Part shown: positions 6,401 to 13,644 of the stretch, piece by piece
Position numbering within the stretch: position 1 is the first letter of the stretch
Layout: each line of letters starts with the position of its first letter
IMG/VR virus record: IMGVR_UViG_3300042914_003884
Location: 1-34,870 of that record
Reading direction: 5' to 3' (one strand)
DNA length: 34,870 bases
From: a virus
The notes under the pieces: generated by a model
What the model saw: only the letters and a program-made list of their open reading frames with translations
Databases searched by the model: none
What the model was told of the DNA's origin: nothing
Made by a program: the position numbers and the translations under genes

Positions 6401-6678
6401 CCGACGACCAAATCAACGCCGCCATCTCGCAGCTATACGGGTGGTCCGCAAATTACTGCAACGACCTCAACGCCATGCACGAGGCAGAGGACGAACTCAG
6501 TGGAAACCAATACATGGTTTACGCTAACATCTTGGGTGCCGTAGAGGGGTCTTTATTTGGCATTCGCGCCACCGCACGCCAACGAGCAGAAGCGTTTCTT
6601 CGCGCGATGGGCAAGTGGCCAACTAACGGTGACCATTTGCATGGCACCACGAAAAAGGTCGGGGAGGTGACCAAATGA
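6397..6678 (+). CDS. Phage protein resembling ABA-sandwich / DUF2591 orphans
   Basis: The 93 aa protein includes NYCNDLNAMHEAEDEL near residue 20 and TARQRAEAFLRAMGKW near residue 62. Both resemble a widespread small phage protein in which the sequence YxxDLNAMHEAE is followed by AFLRTLG.W. The function of that family is not established. ATGA overlaps join it to neighbours on both sides. Family placement is from memory of the motif and is moderately certain. Confidence 0.55.
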   Translation: MTDDQINAAISQLYGWSANYCNDLNAMHEAEDELSGNQYMVYANILGAVEGSLFGIRATARQRAEAFLRAMGKWPTNGDHLHGTTKKVGEVTK

Positions 6679-6938
6679 GCAACCTCCAATCCATCGCCCC
6701 CAGCATCCTCGCCGGAATGCTCGACCAGATCGCAATCGATACGCAGCCAATCTTCCGGCCCTACCTCATCGAAGCCGCCCGACGATTGCAGCAGATGCCG
6801 GTGTACGGGGGAGCCGTCGCAATCCCCGACGACCTCCGCCGCAACGCCTCCGCCGAAGAACTTGTCGCGCTCCTCACGGCGCAAAACCACCAACTCCAAA
6901 CAGCACTCCAGACACTCATCGATGCTCACACCCCTTGA
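6675..6938 (+). CDS. Hypothetical helical protein
   Basis: This 87 aa, largely helical protein ends in a heptad-like segment (AEELVALLTAQNHQLQTALQTLIDA) and so may dimerise. It overlaps the primase-helicase gene by 17 bases, which suggests translational coupling and possibly a role as its accessory or loader. That role is inferred from position only. Confidence 0.5.
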   Translation: MSNLQSIAPSILAGMLDQIAIDTQPIFRPYLIEAARRLQQMPVYGGAVAIPDDLRRNASAEELVALLTAQNHQLQTALQTLIDAHTP

Positions 6939-8817
6939 CCGCGCCCGAGCTTACGCGGCAAAAGTGCCCGGAGCCGTCTCTGGGCAGGGAGGCCACTCGG
7001 CCACCTACGACCTAGCCCGCGTACTCGTTCACGACTTCGCCCTGCCGGAGTCAGACGCCCTCCGAATCCTCACCGAGTGGAACGCCACCTGCACCCCGCC
7101 GTGGTCCCCTCGCGAACTGGAGCACAAGATCAATCAAGCCGCGACCAAGCCCCACAACACCCCGCGAGGAGCAAAACTGGACATCCAACGCGCCACCGTT
7201 TCCGCGACTGGACGATTCATCGTTTCGCGCACCGCAGCCCCACCGACGGAGCAGCAGACGGGGGGCGCAAACCGAGCCGACGCCGTCGCGCTCCTCAAAG
7301 CCGCCTTTGACCCAGAGGAAACCGTCTGTATTTGCACGCAAGCCGCCGAATCCGAAGACGGGAAACACCGACCAGGCTCTCACGGAACCTTCCGCACAGC
7401 CGCATGGTTCATCGACCAGATTGAATCCGGCGATAACCCGTTCACCTCGCCCTCCGCCGGTGGCCGCTGGATCCGAATCAACCCCTACAAACAGGGAGCC
7501 ACAACCGGAGCCGACCAAAATGTCGCCGCGTATCGCCACGTCTTAATCGAGTTTGATGACCTTCCGGAAGCTGACCAACTCCACATCCTCCGCGCCTCAA
7601 ACCTTCCGCTCACCGCCATTATCTCTTCCGGTGGCCGCTCCTACCACGGATGGGTCCGCGTCGACGCCCCCGACCGGCACACATGGGAAGCCCGCCGTGA
7701 CGCCGTTTACCAATACCTCGAGGACGCGCACCCATGCCCCGCCAACAAAAACCCCGGCCGATTCTCTCGACTGCCTGGTTGCGAGAGGGGCGCAGCCGTT
7801 CAACGCCTCATCGCCGGACGCACCGGCCCCGAATCTTGGGAGGAGTTTGAGGAATGGCTCCGCCGCCGAGACCTCCCGCAACTGTACCGACTGGACGACG
7901 TTCAGAAGGTCGACATCTTCCCAGACCCGACTTGCATCTTGGGGGCGCGTTGGCTTTGCAAAGGCGGTTCGTTGACCATCGTTTCATCCTCCGGAGTCGG
8001 CAAATCCTCGTTCGTACTCCAACTCGCCGTCGCCCTCACAACCGCCGTCCCGTTTTTCGGCATCGCTCACCCCGACGAAAAACCACTCCGCGTGGGGCTG
8101 ATCCAGGCCGAGAACGACTGGGGCGACATTCGCGAAGCCCTCGAGGGAACCCTTATCTGGCTTTGTTCAACAGGACGCGGGACGCGCGACATGGTTCCCA
8201 GAATGCAGGAAAACCTTCACTTTTTCCGAGAGAACACCAAGACCGGAGCCGCCTTTCTCGCGCTCCTCCGCCAACTCATCAAAGAGCACCGCCTCGACGT
8301 CATCATTCTCGACCCGCTGATGGCCTTCTTCGGGGACGACGTCGCAGATCAAAAGGCCATGTCCCTCTTCCTCCGGAACACGCTCCAACCGATTCTTGAG
8401 GAAACAGGAGCCGTCGTCGTCATTGTTCACCACACCGCCAAACCCAAACACGAACCCAACCGCAACGCCTCCGAGATTGCTTACCTCGGAGCCGGTTCCT
8501 CCGAGCTAACCAATTGGTCTCGCGAGGTGGCCGTCCTCCAGCGAGAGGGAGAGCGCAAAGACAAACGCGACCCCGCCTTCCGGTTCACTCTTTGCAAAAG
8601 GGGAAACCGCGCCGGACTCCTCGACGAACAAGGCGAGAGAGCAACCGCAATCCGCATCGACCACGCCAAAGAGGGGATTTTTTGGCGATACGCAACGCCG
8701 CTTCCACCGGACGAAAAGCCGGAGAAAAAAGCCGACGAAACCGCAGGGACTTTCACCCCGTCGCGCACCTACAAAAGCCGCGCTCCTAAACGTCACCGCG
8801 ACGACGCCGCAGAATAA
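6922..8817 (+). CDS. Primase-helicase (AEP-type primase plus RepA-like ATPase)
   Basis: The product is 631 aa from ATG 6922; an ATG at 6862 in the same frame lies inside the previous gene. The N-terminal about 90 residues (SGQGGHSATYDLARVLVHDF, then PPWSPRELEHKINQA) resemble a primase-associated helical module. Residues 206-243 (HVLIEFDDLP, then SSGGRSYHGW) match the acidic and His motifs of archaeo-eukaryotic-type primases. Residues 354-364 (VSSSGVGKSSF, Lys361) are Walker A, VIILDPL (Asp464) is Walker B, and VVVIVHHTAKP is the typical RecA/RepA-like helicase motif. One chain could thus prime and unwind DNA. It closes the early operon and is followed by a long structured non-coding region, consistent with an origin nearby. 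Confidence 0.8.
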   Translation: MLTPLDRARAYAAKVPGAVSGQGGHSATYDLARVLVHDFALPESDALRILTEWNATCTPPWSPRELEHKINQAATKPHNTPRGAKLDIQRATVSATGRFIVSRTAAPPTEQQTGGANRADAVALLKAAFDPEETVCICTQAAESEDGKHRPGSHGTFRTAAWFIDQIESGDNPFTSPSAGGRWIRINPYKQGATTGADQNVAAYRHVLIEFDDLPEADQLHILRASNLPLTAIISSGGRSYHGWVRVDAPDRHTWEARRDAVYQYLEDAHPCPANKNPGRFSRLPGCERGAAVQRLIAGRTGPESWEEFEEWLRRRDLPQLYRLDDVQKVDIFPDPTCILGARWLCKGGSLTIVSSSGVGKSSFVLQLAVALTTAVPFFGIAHPDEKPLRVGLIQAENDWGDIREALEGTLIWLCSTGRGTRDMVPRMQENLHFFRENTKTGAAFLALLRQLIKEHRLDVIILDPLMAFFGDDVADQKAMSLFLRNTLQPILEETGAVVVIVHHTAKPKHEPNRNASEIAYLGAGSSELTNWSREVAVLQREGERKDKRDPAFRFTLCKRGNRAGLLDEQGERATAIRIDHAKEGIFWRYATPLPPDEKPEKKADETAGTFTPSRTYKSRAPKRHRDDAAE

Positions 8818-8863
8818 CATACTTAATAAACAAACCCACCCTTACCTCTTATGCCTCCCACCT

Positions 8864-8948
8864 CCCACCGCCCCACCCCACACTCATTTTCCCCCTCCTC
8901 CCCTTTAGGGGGGAGGGAGGGGAAAATGATGTGGGGATGGGGCGTGGG
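8864..8948. repeat. Long imperfect inverted repeat (hairpin)
   Basis: The C-rich left arm (8864-8903) pairs with the G-rich right arm (8908-8948) around TTTA, with only a few single-base bulges. Landmarks in the left arm, reading outward, are CTCCTCCCC, CTCATTTTCC, CCCCACAC and CCGCCCC. In the right arm they are GGGGGAGGGAGG, GGAAAATGA, TGTGGGG and GGGGCG. It is too long and lacks the T-run expected of a simple terminator. Confidence 0.8.
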
Positions 8949-8956
8949 GAGGGGGG
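8933..8956 (+). other. G-quadruplex motif
   Basis: Four G-runs of 4, 4, 4 and 6 separated by AT, CGT and A (8933-8936, 8939-8942, 8946-8949, 8951-8956) satisfy the standard intramolecular G-quadruplex pattern with very short loops. A further G-rich block lies at 8908-8922. It forms part of the right arm of the hairpin, so hairpin and quadruplex are mutually exclusive structures. Confidence 0.75.
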
Positions 8957-9020
8957 CAAGGCGGGAAAAAGGAGAAGAAAAGAGCAATCCGCACCCGTCA
9001 CCCTCGACGAGCGATTCGAC

Positions 9021-9050
9021 GCAAGGACGACCCCGCCCCGTTCGTCCTGC
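9021..9050. repeat. Inverted repeat upstream of small terminase
   Basis: GCAAGGACGA (9021-9030) and TCGTCCTGC (9042-9050) are complementary apart from one bulged A, with an 11-base C-rich loop. A second inverted pair, TGCGTCCC (9112-9119) and GGGACGCA (9169-9176), lies downstream. Paired sites of this kind could be terminase binding sites. Confidence 0.6.
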
Positions 9051-9219
9051 GCCCATGTTCATTTCGGTTCGCGATTGCGGCTTCCAAAATGGCTCGACGC
9101 CTTCGGTTTTTTGCGTCCCAACCCCCCCCTACCAAGGAATCTCTTCCAATGTCGCAAAATAGTTTGCGGGGACGCACCCAACGAAGCAGCTGTGTGAATA
9201 AAATAAACCACGTTGACAG

Positions 9220-9921
9220 ATGAAACCCGAACCTCAAACACCGCCGCAACCGGCCCCAATCGCCTCAAGAGTGGCCGCGCAGAACGTGAAGATTCTTTTG
9301 GAGCGTCAGAAATCGGGGAAGCCCCTTTCGCGCTCAGAAATCGCACAGGTTGAGAAATACTTCGAAGAGCAAAACGGCGGAAAACCCAAAGAGGAGTTCG
9401 CTAAATCCCTCCAAGACCTCGCCGGAATCTTCCACACCAACCGCGAAACCATCCGCCTTTGGCTCAAAGCCGGAGCACCTCGCCCGACCGGTTCCGGTTT
9501 CTACCCCATCAATGCCTGGCGCGACTGGATCCGCGAAAACGGCAAAGAAACCAATGAGGCGGAAACCCTCGACAAGGCCCGCCTCACCTGTCGACAGATT
9601 CAGCTCAAAATCGAAAAAATGGAAATCGAGGTCGCCCAGGCACGAGGCGAACTGATGCACGTCGACACCGTACGCCAAAAGCTTTTCCAATCGTTCGACA
9701 CCGTCCGCCGCCTCCAACTCCGCATGGGAACTTCTCTCGCCTCTCGCCTCGCCGGAATGGAACCCGCCGACATCGAGCGTGAAATCACCCAAGCCCTTGA
9801 AGAGAGTTACGACGCCATCCAGCGATGGGCGGACAAGATGGCCCGCACCGAGGAACCCGACCAGGCATCAACCCCGACTAAACCCAAACGCACTCGCAAA
9901 CCCAAAACCCCGAAAGCATGA
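9220..9921 (+). CDS. Terminase small subunit, Nu1-like
   Basis: The product is 233 aa. A helix-turn-helix lies at about residues 64-85 (LQDLAGIFHTNRETIRLWLK), followed by YPINAWRDWIREN and then a long amphipathic helix TCRQIQLKIEKMEIEVAQARGEL, the pattern seen in lambda Nu1-type small terminases. These recognise the packaging site and recruit the large subunit. The tail is Lys/Pro-rich (TKPKRTRKPKTPKA). It directly follows the structured non-coding region. Its stop overlaps the ParB-like gene by four bases, and three other genes separate it from the large terminase. Confidence 0.75.
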   Translation: MKPEPQTPPQPAPIASRVAAQNVKILLERQKSGKPLSRSEIAQVEKYFEEQNGGKPKEEFAKSLQDLAGIFHTNRETIRLWLKAGAPRPTGSGFYPINAWRDWIRENGKETNEAETLDKARLTCRQIQLKIEKMEIEVAQARGELMHVDTVRQKLFQSFDTVRRLQLRMGTSLASRLAGMEPADIEREITQALEESYDAIQRWADKMARTEEPDQASTPTKPKRTRKPKTPKA

Positions 9922-10616
9922 AACCCAAAATCAAGGAACGCGACCCCCGCCAACTAACCCCAAACCCGCGCAATGCCAAGAGGCACGACGCCGACCAGAT
10001 CGCCAAACTCAAAGCCTCGATTCTCCGGTACGGTTTCACCGCCCCAGTTCTCATCGACGCCGCCGGCGTCATCATCGCCGGACACGGACGAACCCGCGCA
10101 GCCATCGATGCCGGACTCGCAACGATTCCAACAATCCAACTCGACCTCACCGCGGACGACGCCCGCGCCTACGCACTCGCCGACAACAAACTCGCCGAGC
10201 TTGGCGGAGGTTGGGACTTGGAGATTCTCCGCGCCGAACTGGCCGACCTCTCAGCCCTGCCGGAGATCGAAACCGGATTCACCGACGCCGAGATTCAGAC
10301 TCTTCTTCATGGGCCGAGCCGCAAACTCACAAAGGACGAAATCGAAGCCGCAGCCGACGACGACCCGCCGGAGGAAAAGCCGGACGACTTCGAACGCCAA
10401 CTCGCAAAGGTAACCAACCCGACGCTTCCCCTTGTCGCCGAATACGGCGAAACCCAGCAAGCTTTCCTCATCGTTTGCGACAACTCAGTCGACGAGGCGT
10501 GGCTTCGTCATGTTCTCGGCCTAGAAGAGCCGCGCCAAAGCTACAAAGACCAAAAGTTCCAATCCTCAAACGTCGTCACAGTCTCCGAACTCCGCGCCGC
10601 ATGGACATCCCAATAA
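9918..10616 (+). CDS. ParB-like nuclease-domain protein
   Basis: The 232 aa protein has a ParB N-terminal (ParB/Srx-fold) domain in residues 1-110: LTPNPRNAKRHDADQIAKLK, GFTAPVLIDAAGVIIAGHGR with GHGRTR at 55-60, and ALADNKLAELGGGWD. In phages this domain is often found alone or fused to DNA methylases, and it can act as a nuclease or CTPase. The second half is acidic, then ends with a small domain KDQKFQSSNVVTVSELRAAW resembling the tail of methylase-associated ParB proteins, but no methylase domain follows. It overlaps the glycosyltransferase gene by 16 bases, so the two are likely coupled and functionally linked. Confidence 0.75.
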   Translation: MKPKIKERDPRQLTPNPRNAKRHDADQIAKLKASILRYGFTAPVLIDAAGVIIAGHGRTRAAIDAGLATIPTIQLDLTADDARAYALADNKLAELGGGWDLEILRAELADLSALPEIETGFTDAEIQTLLHGPSRKLTKDEIEAAADDDPPEEKPDDFERQLAKVTNPTLPLVAEYGETQQAFLIVCDNSVDEAWLRHVLGLEEPRQSYKDQKFQSSNVVTVSELRAAWTSQ

Positions 10617-11338
10617 TCATCCCAAGCCGAGGACGCCCCGCTTCAGTCCTCACCAAAATCACCGGAGCCAAGCTTTTCGTTCCCGAATCCGAAGCGGAAT
10701 CCTACCAACGGCACAACCCCGACGCCGAAATCCTCACCCACCCGCCAACCCGCAACCTAGCGCACAAACGCCAAACCATCCTCGACCGATGGCCATCTGT
10801 CTTCATGGTCGACGACGACATCGCGTTTGTTTCGCGCCTTCACCTCGCTGGCAACAATCGCGAAACGCACCTCAACCCAGACGAAATCGCCGAACTGATC
10901 CAGACAACCGCCACAAGCGCACGCCGCGCCGGATGCTTCCTTTTCGGGTTCTCAAACTGGCCAAACGCCAAACACTACTACCCCCACAAACCCATCCGGT
11001 TTAACGCTTACATCAACGCCTCCGCTTTCGGCATCCTCTCCGGTTCGTCCCTGTATTTCACCGAGCGCACCACCGCCGCCGAAAGCCATTGGCTCAACCT
11101 TCTCAACTGCTACTACCACCGGCGAAGCTTCCAAGACGCCCGCTTTTGTTTCGCTCAAGAACCGGGAAGCACTTTCTTTCGGCCAGGTGGACAGACTGCC
11201 AACCGGACGCGGGAAACCGAAAAAGCCGACACTCTCTTGCTGAAACGGACTTTCGGCGACGCCGTCCAGATCCGGAAAAACCGAGGCGACGCCGCCCTCG
11301 CTCACCCATACCAACGCACAATCAAATTCCCGTTCTGA
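10601..11338 (+). CDS. Glycosyltransferase, resembling TET-associated DNA glycosyltransferase (TAGT)
   Basis: The 245 aa protein starts with PIIIPSRGRPASVLTKI, continues FVPESEAESY, then NLAHKRQTILDRWPSVFMVD, and has the metal/nucleotide-sugar motif MVDDDIAF with Asp71-73. This order (IPSRGR, VPE, RQ.IL, DDD) matches the GT-A fold TAGT-type enzymes that add sugars to oxidised bases in phage DNA. The frame is open far upstream to 9779, but that region is an Arg-rich shadow of the two preceding genes, so ATG 10601 is chosen. It sits between a ParB-like and a GIY-YIG-like gene inside the terminase block. A glycan or protein substrate is an alternative. Confidence 0.7.
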   Translation: MDIPIIIPSRGRPASVLTKITGAKLFVPESEAESYQRHNPDAEILTHPPTRNLAHKRQTILDRWPSVFMVDDDIAFVSRLHLAGNNRETHLNPDEIAELIQTTATSARRAGCFLFGFSNWPNAKHYYPHKPIRFNAYINASAFGILSGSSLYFTERTTAAESHWLNLLNCYYHRRSFQDARFCFAQEPGSTFFRPGGQTANRTRETEKADTLLLKRTFGDAVQIRKNRGDAALAHPYQRTIKFPF

Positions 11339-11661
11339 TGTTCCACGTTTACCACCTCGTCGACCCCAACGACCGCGCCGTCCGCTACGTTGGGAAAAGC
11401 AGCAAACCCAAAGCCCGCCTCGCGCAACACCTCGCCGACGCAGCCGTTGCCGACAACACGGAGAAAAAGCGATGGATTCGTCGCCTCGTCGCCGCCGGAC
11501 AGAAGCCCGTCCTCGTCATCGCCGGAAGTTTCGCGACCGAACCATTGGCCCGCGCTTTCGAGTCCGATGAATGCCACCGCCACATTCACTCCATCACCAA
11601 CATTCACGACCCTGCCAAAAGAGCCGCCGATCTCCACAAAGCAACCCGCGCCGCCAAATGA
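11338..11661 (+). CDS. GIY-YIG-like nuclease
   Basis: The 107 aa protein opens with HVYHLVDPNDRAVRYVGKSS, in which VYHL and RYVG take the place of the GIY and YIG strands, followed by Arg27 and His31 in KARLAQHL, the usual catalytic-helix residues. A later Glu-rich helix (AFESDECHRHI) could give the metal-binding glutamate. It is close to a minimal GIY-YIG domain with no added DNA-binding region. ATG 11338 overlaps the upstream stop by one base and its own stop overlaps the large terminase start. It may nick DNA in packaging or attack unmodified DNA; a free-standing homing endonuclease is the alternative. Confidence 0.65.
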   Translation: MFHVYHLVDPNDRAVRYVGKSSKPKARLAQHLADAAVADNTEKKRWIRRLVAAGQKPVLVIAGSFATEPLARAFESDECHRHIHSITNIHDPAKRAADLHKATRAAK

Positions 11662-13418
11662 GCATTTTCTACGAGACCCTCGCCGAGATTTTCTCCGCCA
11701 AAAAGCAAACAACGCCGTGGAAATGGGCCGAGCAGCATTTGACCCTCGACAACACAACAACGCTCCCGGGACGTTTCCAGATCCGAAACGCGCCTTTCTG
11801 CGCCGAGCCGATGGAAGCATTTGCCGACAACCGCATCGACGAACTGACCATTATGTGTTCAGCCCAATCCGCCAAAAGCCAAATGCTGATCACTTGCCTA
11901 TGTTGGGCAATCGCCGAAGACCCCGGCCCCGCTCTCTGGGTGATGGCCAACCAAGACGACGCCGAGGAGTTTCACCGCGTACGACTAAAGCCGCAAATCC
12001 TCTCAGCCGAACCCATCCGGCGTTTGATGATTCAGCACCGTTCAGCCGACAAGGCCTCCGGCATGGATTTCTCAACGATGCACCTCTCGATTCGCGGCGC
12101 ACACTCACCCGCCAAACTCCAGTCCCTTCCGGTTCGCTGGTTGATTCTCGATGAGGTACGCAACTACCCACCCCAAGCCCTCGACACCGTCCGCAAACGC
12201 GTTCGCGCTCAATGGAACCACCGTATCGTCCAAATCTCCACGCCCGACCTCGAAAACGACGAGATGCACAGAAGCTTCCTCCAAGGTGACCAACGCCATT
12301 TCTACTGGGGATGTCTTCAATGCGGCGAGCACTTTTGCCCGACATGGGACACCGTGAAATGGGACACCGACGAACGTACAACCCGCCCAAACGGAGATTT
12401 CATCTTCGACCGACTCGCAGAGACAATCCGCATCGAATGCCCCCATTGCCATTTCGCCCACTTCGACAACGCACACACCCGAAAACGCCTTCTGCAAAAC
12501 TTCCGGTGGATACCGCACAACGAAACCGCGCCCGCCGCCCACCGTTCCTACCATTGGAACGCCTTCATTCCCATCTGGATTCAATGGCGGAAAATCGTCG
12601 AAGAGTTTCTTGAAGCAAAAAAAGTTCTCAACCTCACCGGTTCAACCGGAAAACTCCGGATCTGGAAGGGGGAATCCCTTGGCCTTCCTTGGACGCCGGA
12701 TTTGCAGGAGGAAAACACGTTGGTTGTCGAGGCCGGAGCCGCAGCCTACCCACTCCGCACCGTTGGCGACGGAATCCGCATTCTCACCGTCGACGTTCAA
12801 CAAGATCACCTCTGGTTTCTGGTTCGCGAGTGGCAACCGGACGGAGCGTCGCGCCTTGTCGACTGGGGGCGCGTTCACGGTTTCGCCGACCTCCCGCCAA
12901 TCCAAGCGCAATACGGAATCCCCAATGCCAACGTCCTGGTCGACTCCGGATTCGAAACCTCCGCCGTGTACGCCGCCATCGCCCGACACGAAGACCGAGA
13001 GGGAAACCGATGGAAGCCGACCAAAGGAACACCCAACACCGACGGATGGACAATCGACGGAGTGAAGAGGCCGTTTTTCTTCTCGTACACCGAAATCGGT
13101 AAAGGCCACAAGCCCATCCGGCTCCTCCTGTTTTCCGTCGCACTAATGAAAGACCACCTCTGCGCTATGATTCGCGGTGGCCCCTATCAACCCCGTTGGG
13201 AATACTCGACCGAAGCCGGAAAGGATTACCTCTCGCAACTGACCGCCGAGCGTCGCCGTGAAAAAGTAGACAGCTATGGCCGGTCAACGTATTTTTGGGA
13301 ACGGATACGCCGCAACAACCACGTTTTCGACCTTGAGGTTCTCCAACTTCTGGCCGCGACTGGCCACCGCGGAATCCGATTGAACGGAGAACTCGCGACC
13401 GATGGCAAACGAAATTGA
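11658..13418 (+). CDS. Terminase large subunit, lambda gpA family
   Basis: The 586 aa protein matches the gpA-type packaging motor. A divergent Walker A lies at residues 68-75 (CSAQSAKSQ, Lys73) and Walker B in WLILDEVRNYPPQ (Asp165, Glu166). A zinc-knuckle-like insertion CLQCGEHFCP with CPHCHF follows, and then SLGLPWTP and the nuclease domain beginning VDVQQDHLWFLVREW. It translocates DNA into the prohead and cuts the concatemer. It is slightly shorter than lambda gpA (641 aa). The start overlaps the GIY-YIG-like gene (ATGA) and the 3' end overlaps the gpW-like gene by 17 bases. Confidence 0.9.
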   Translation: MSIFYETLAEIFSAKKQTTPWKWAEQHLTLDNTTTLPGRFQIRNAPFCAEPMEAFADNRIDELTIMCSAQSAKSQMLITCLCWAIAEDPGPALWVMANQDDAEEFHRVRLKPQILSAEPIRRLMIQHRSADKASGMDFSTMHLSIRGAHSPAKLQSLPVRWLILDEVRNYPPQALDTVRKRVRAQWNHRIVQISTPDLENDEMHRSFLQGDQRHFYWGCLQCGEHFCPTWDTVKWDTDERTTRPNGDFIFDRLAETIRIECPHCHFAHFDNAHTRKRLLQNFRWIPHNETAPAAHRSYHWNAFIPIWIQWRKIVEEFLEAKKVLNLTGSTGKLRIWKGESLGLPWTPDLQEENTLVVEAGAAAYPLRTVGDGIRILTVDVQQDHLWFLVREWQPDGASRLVDWGRVHGFADLPPIQAQYGIPNANVLVDSGFETSAVYAAIARHEDREGNRWKPTKGTPNTDGWTIDGVKRPFFFSYTEIGKGHKPIRLLLFSVALMKDHLCAMIRGGPYQPRWEYSTEAGKDYLSQLTAERRREKVDSYGRSTYFWERIRRNNHVFDLEVLQLLAATGHRGIRLNGELATDGKRN

Positions 13419-13644
13419 TTACCACGCAATCTTTCGAGCGATGAGCACGGCGGAACTCTCCGCCGCCATCGCTCGACTAAACCAAGAGTTTGCCGACCCC
13501 TACACCGCAATCTCCGCCGCCGGAACCTCCTCGCAACGCGACCGCGCTCAAATCGCCACCGAACTCTCAGCCGCTTGCCAAGTTCACGCCGAGCGCACCG
13601 CCTCCGGAACCCCTCGCACCCGCGCCCGCGCTTACTTCGCATGA
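13402..13644 (+). CDS. Small head-tail joining protein, gpW-like by position
   Basis: The 80 aa protein has the helix-rich pattern AELSAAIARLNQEFADPYTA, and lies exactly where lambda gpW lies, between the large terminase and the portal. gpW proteins are about 70 aa and form the ring joining portal and tail completion proteins. The sequence match is weak; the assignment rests mainly on size and synteny. It overlaps both neighbours. Confidence 0.55.
   Translation: MANEIDYHAIFRAMSTAELSAAIARLNQEFADPYTAISAAGTSSQRDRAQIATELSAACQVHAERTASGTPRTRARAYFA

Larger units (their letters stand above)
8818..9219. other. Gene-free region upstream of small terminase; candidate cos/pac or origin
   Basis: This 402-base stretch separates replication from packaging genes and contains no gene I can support. 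It begins A/T-rich, then holds a roughly 40-bp-arm hairpin (8864-8948), an overlapping G-quadruplex motif (8933-8956), a second inverted repeat (9021-9050), and TGCGTCCC / GGGACGCA copies facing each other at 9112-9119 and 9169-9176. TAAAAT at 9199-9204 could be a -10 box for the packaging genes, though no good -35 box accompanies it. In lambda-like phages the cohesive-end site and small-terminase binding sites lie exactly here, so packaging initiation is the leading idea. Confidence 0.5.

Noticed and set aside
8851-9162. Short frames in the gap before the small terminase
   Set aside because: They translate the hairpin and C/G-rich repeats, have low-complexity Pro/Arg content, and match no family.
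9214-9219. TTGACA box just before the small terminase start
   Set aside because: It is a perfect -35 consensus, but a matching -10 would fall inside the gene, so it is probably chance.
9779-10600. Long open frame upstream of the glycosyltransferase (Arg/Pro-rich)
   Set aside because: It is the out-of-frame shadow of the small terminase and ParB-like genes; composition is Arg/Pro-rich and the real gene begins at ATG 10601.
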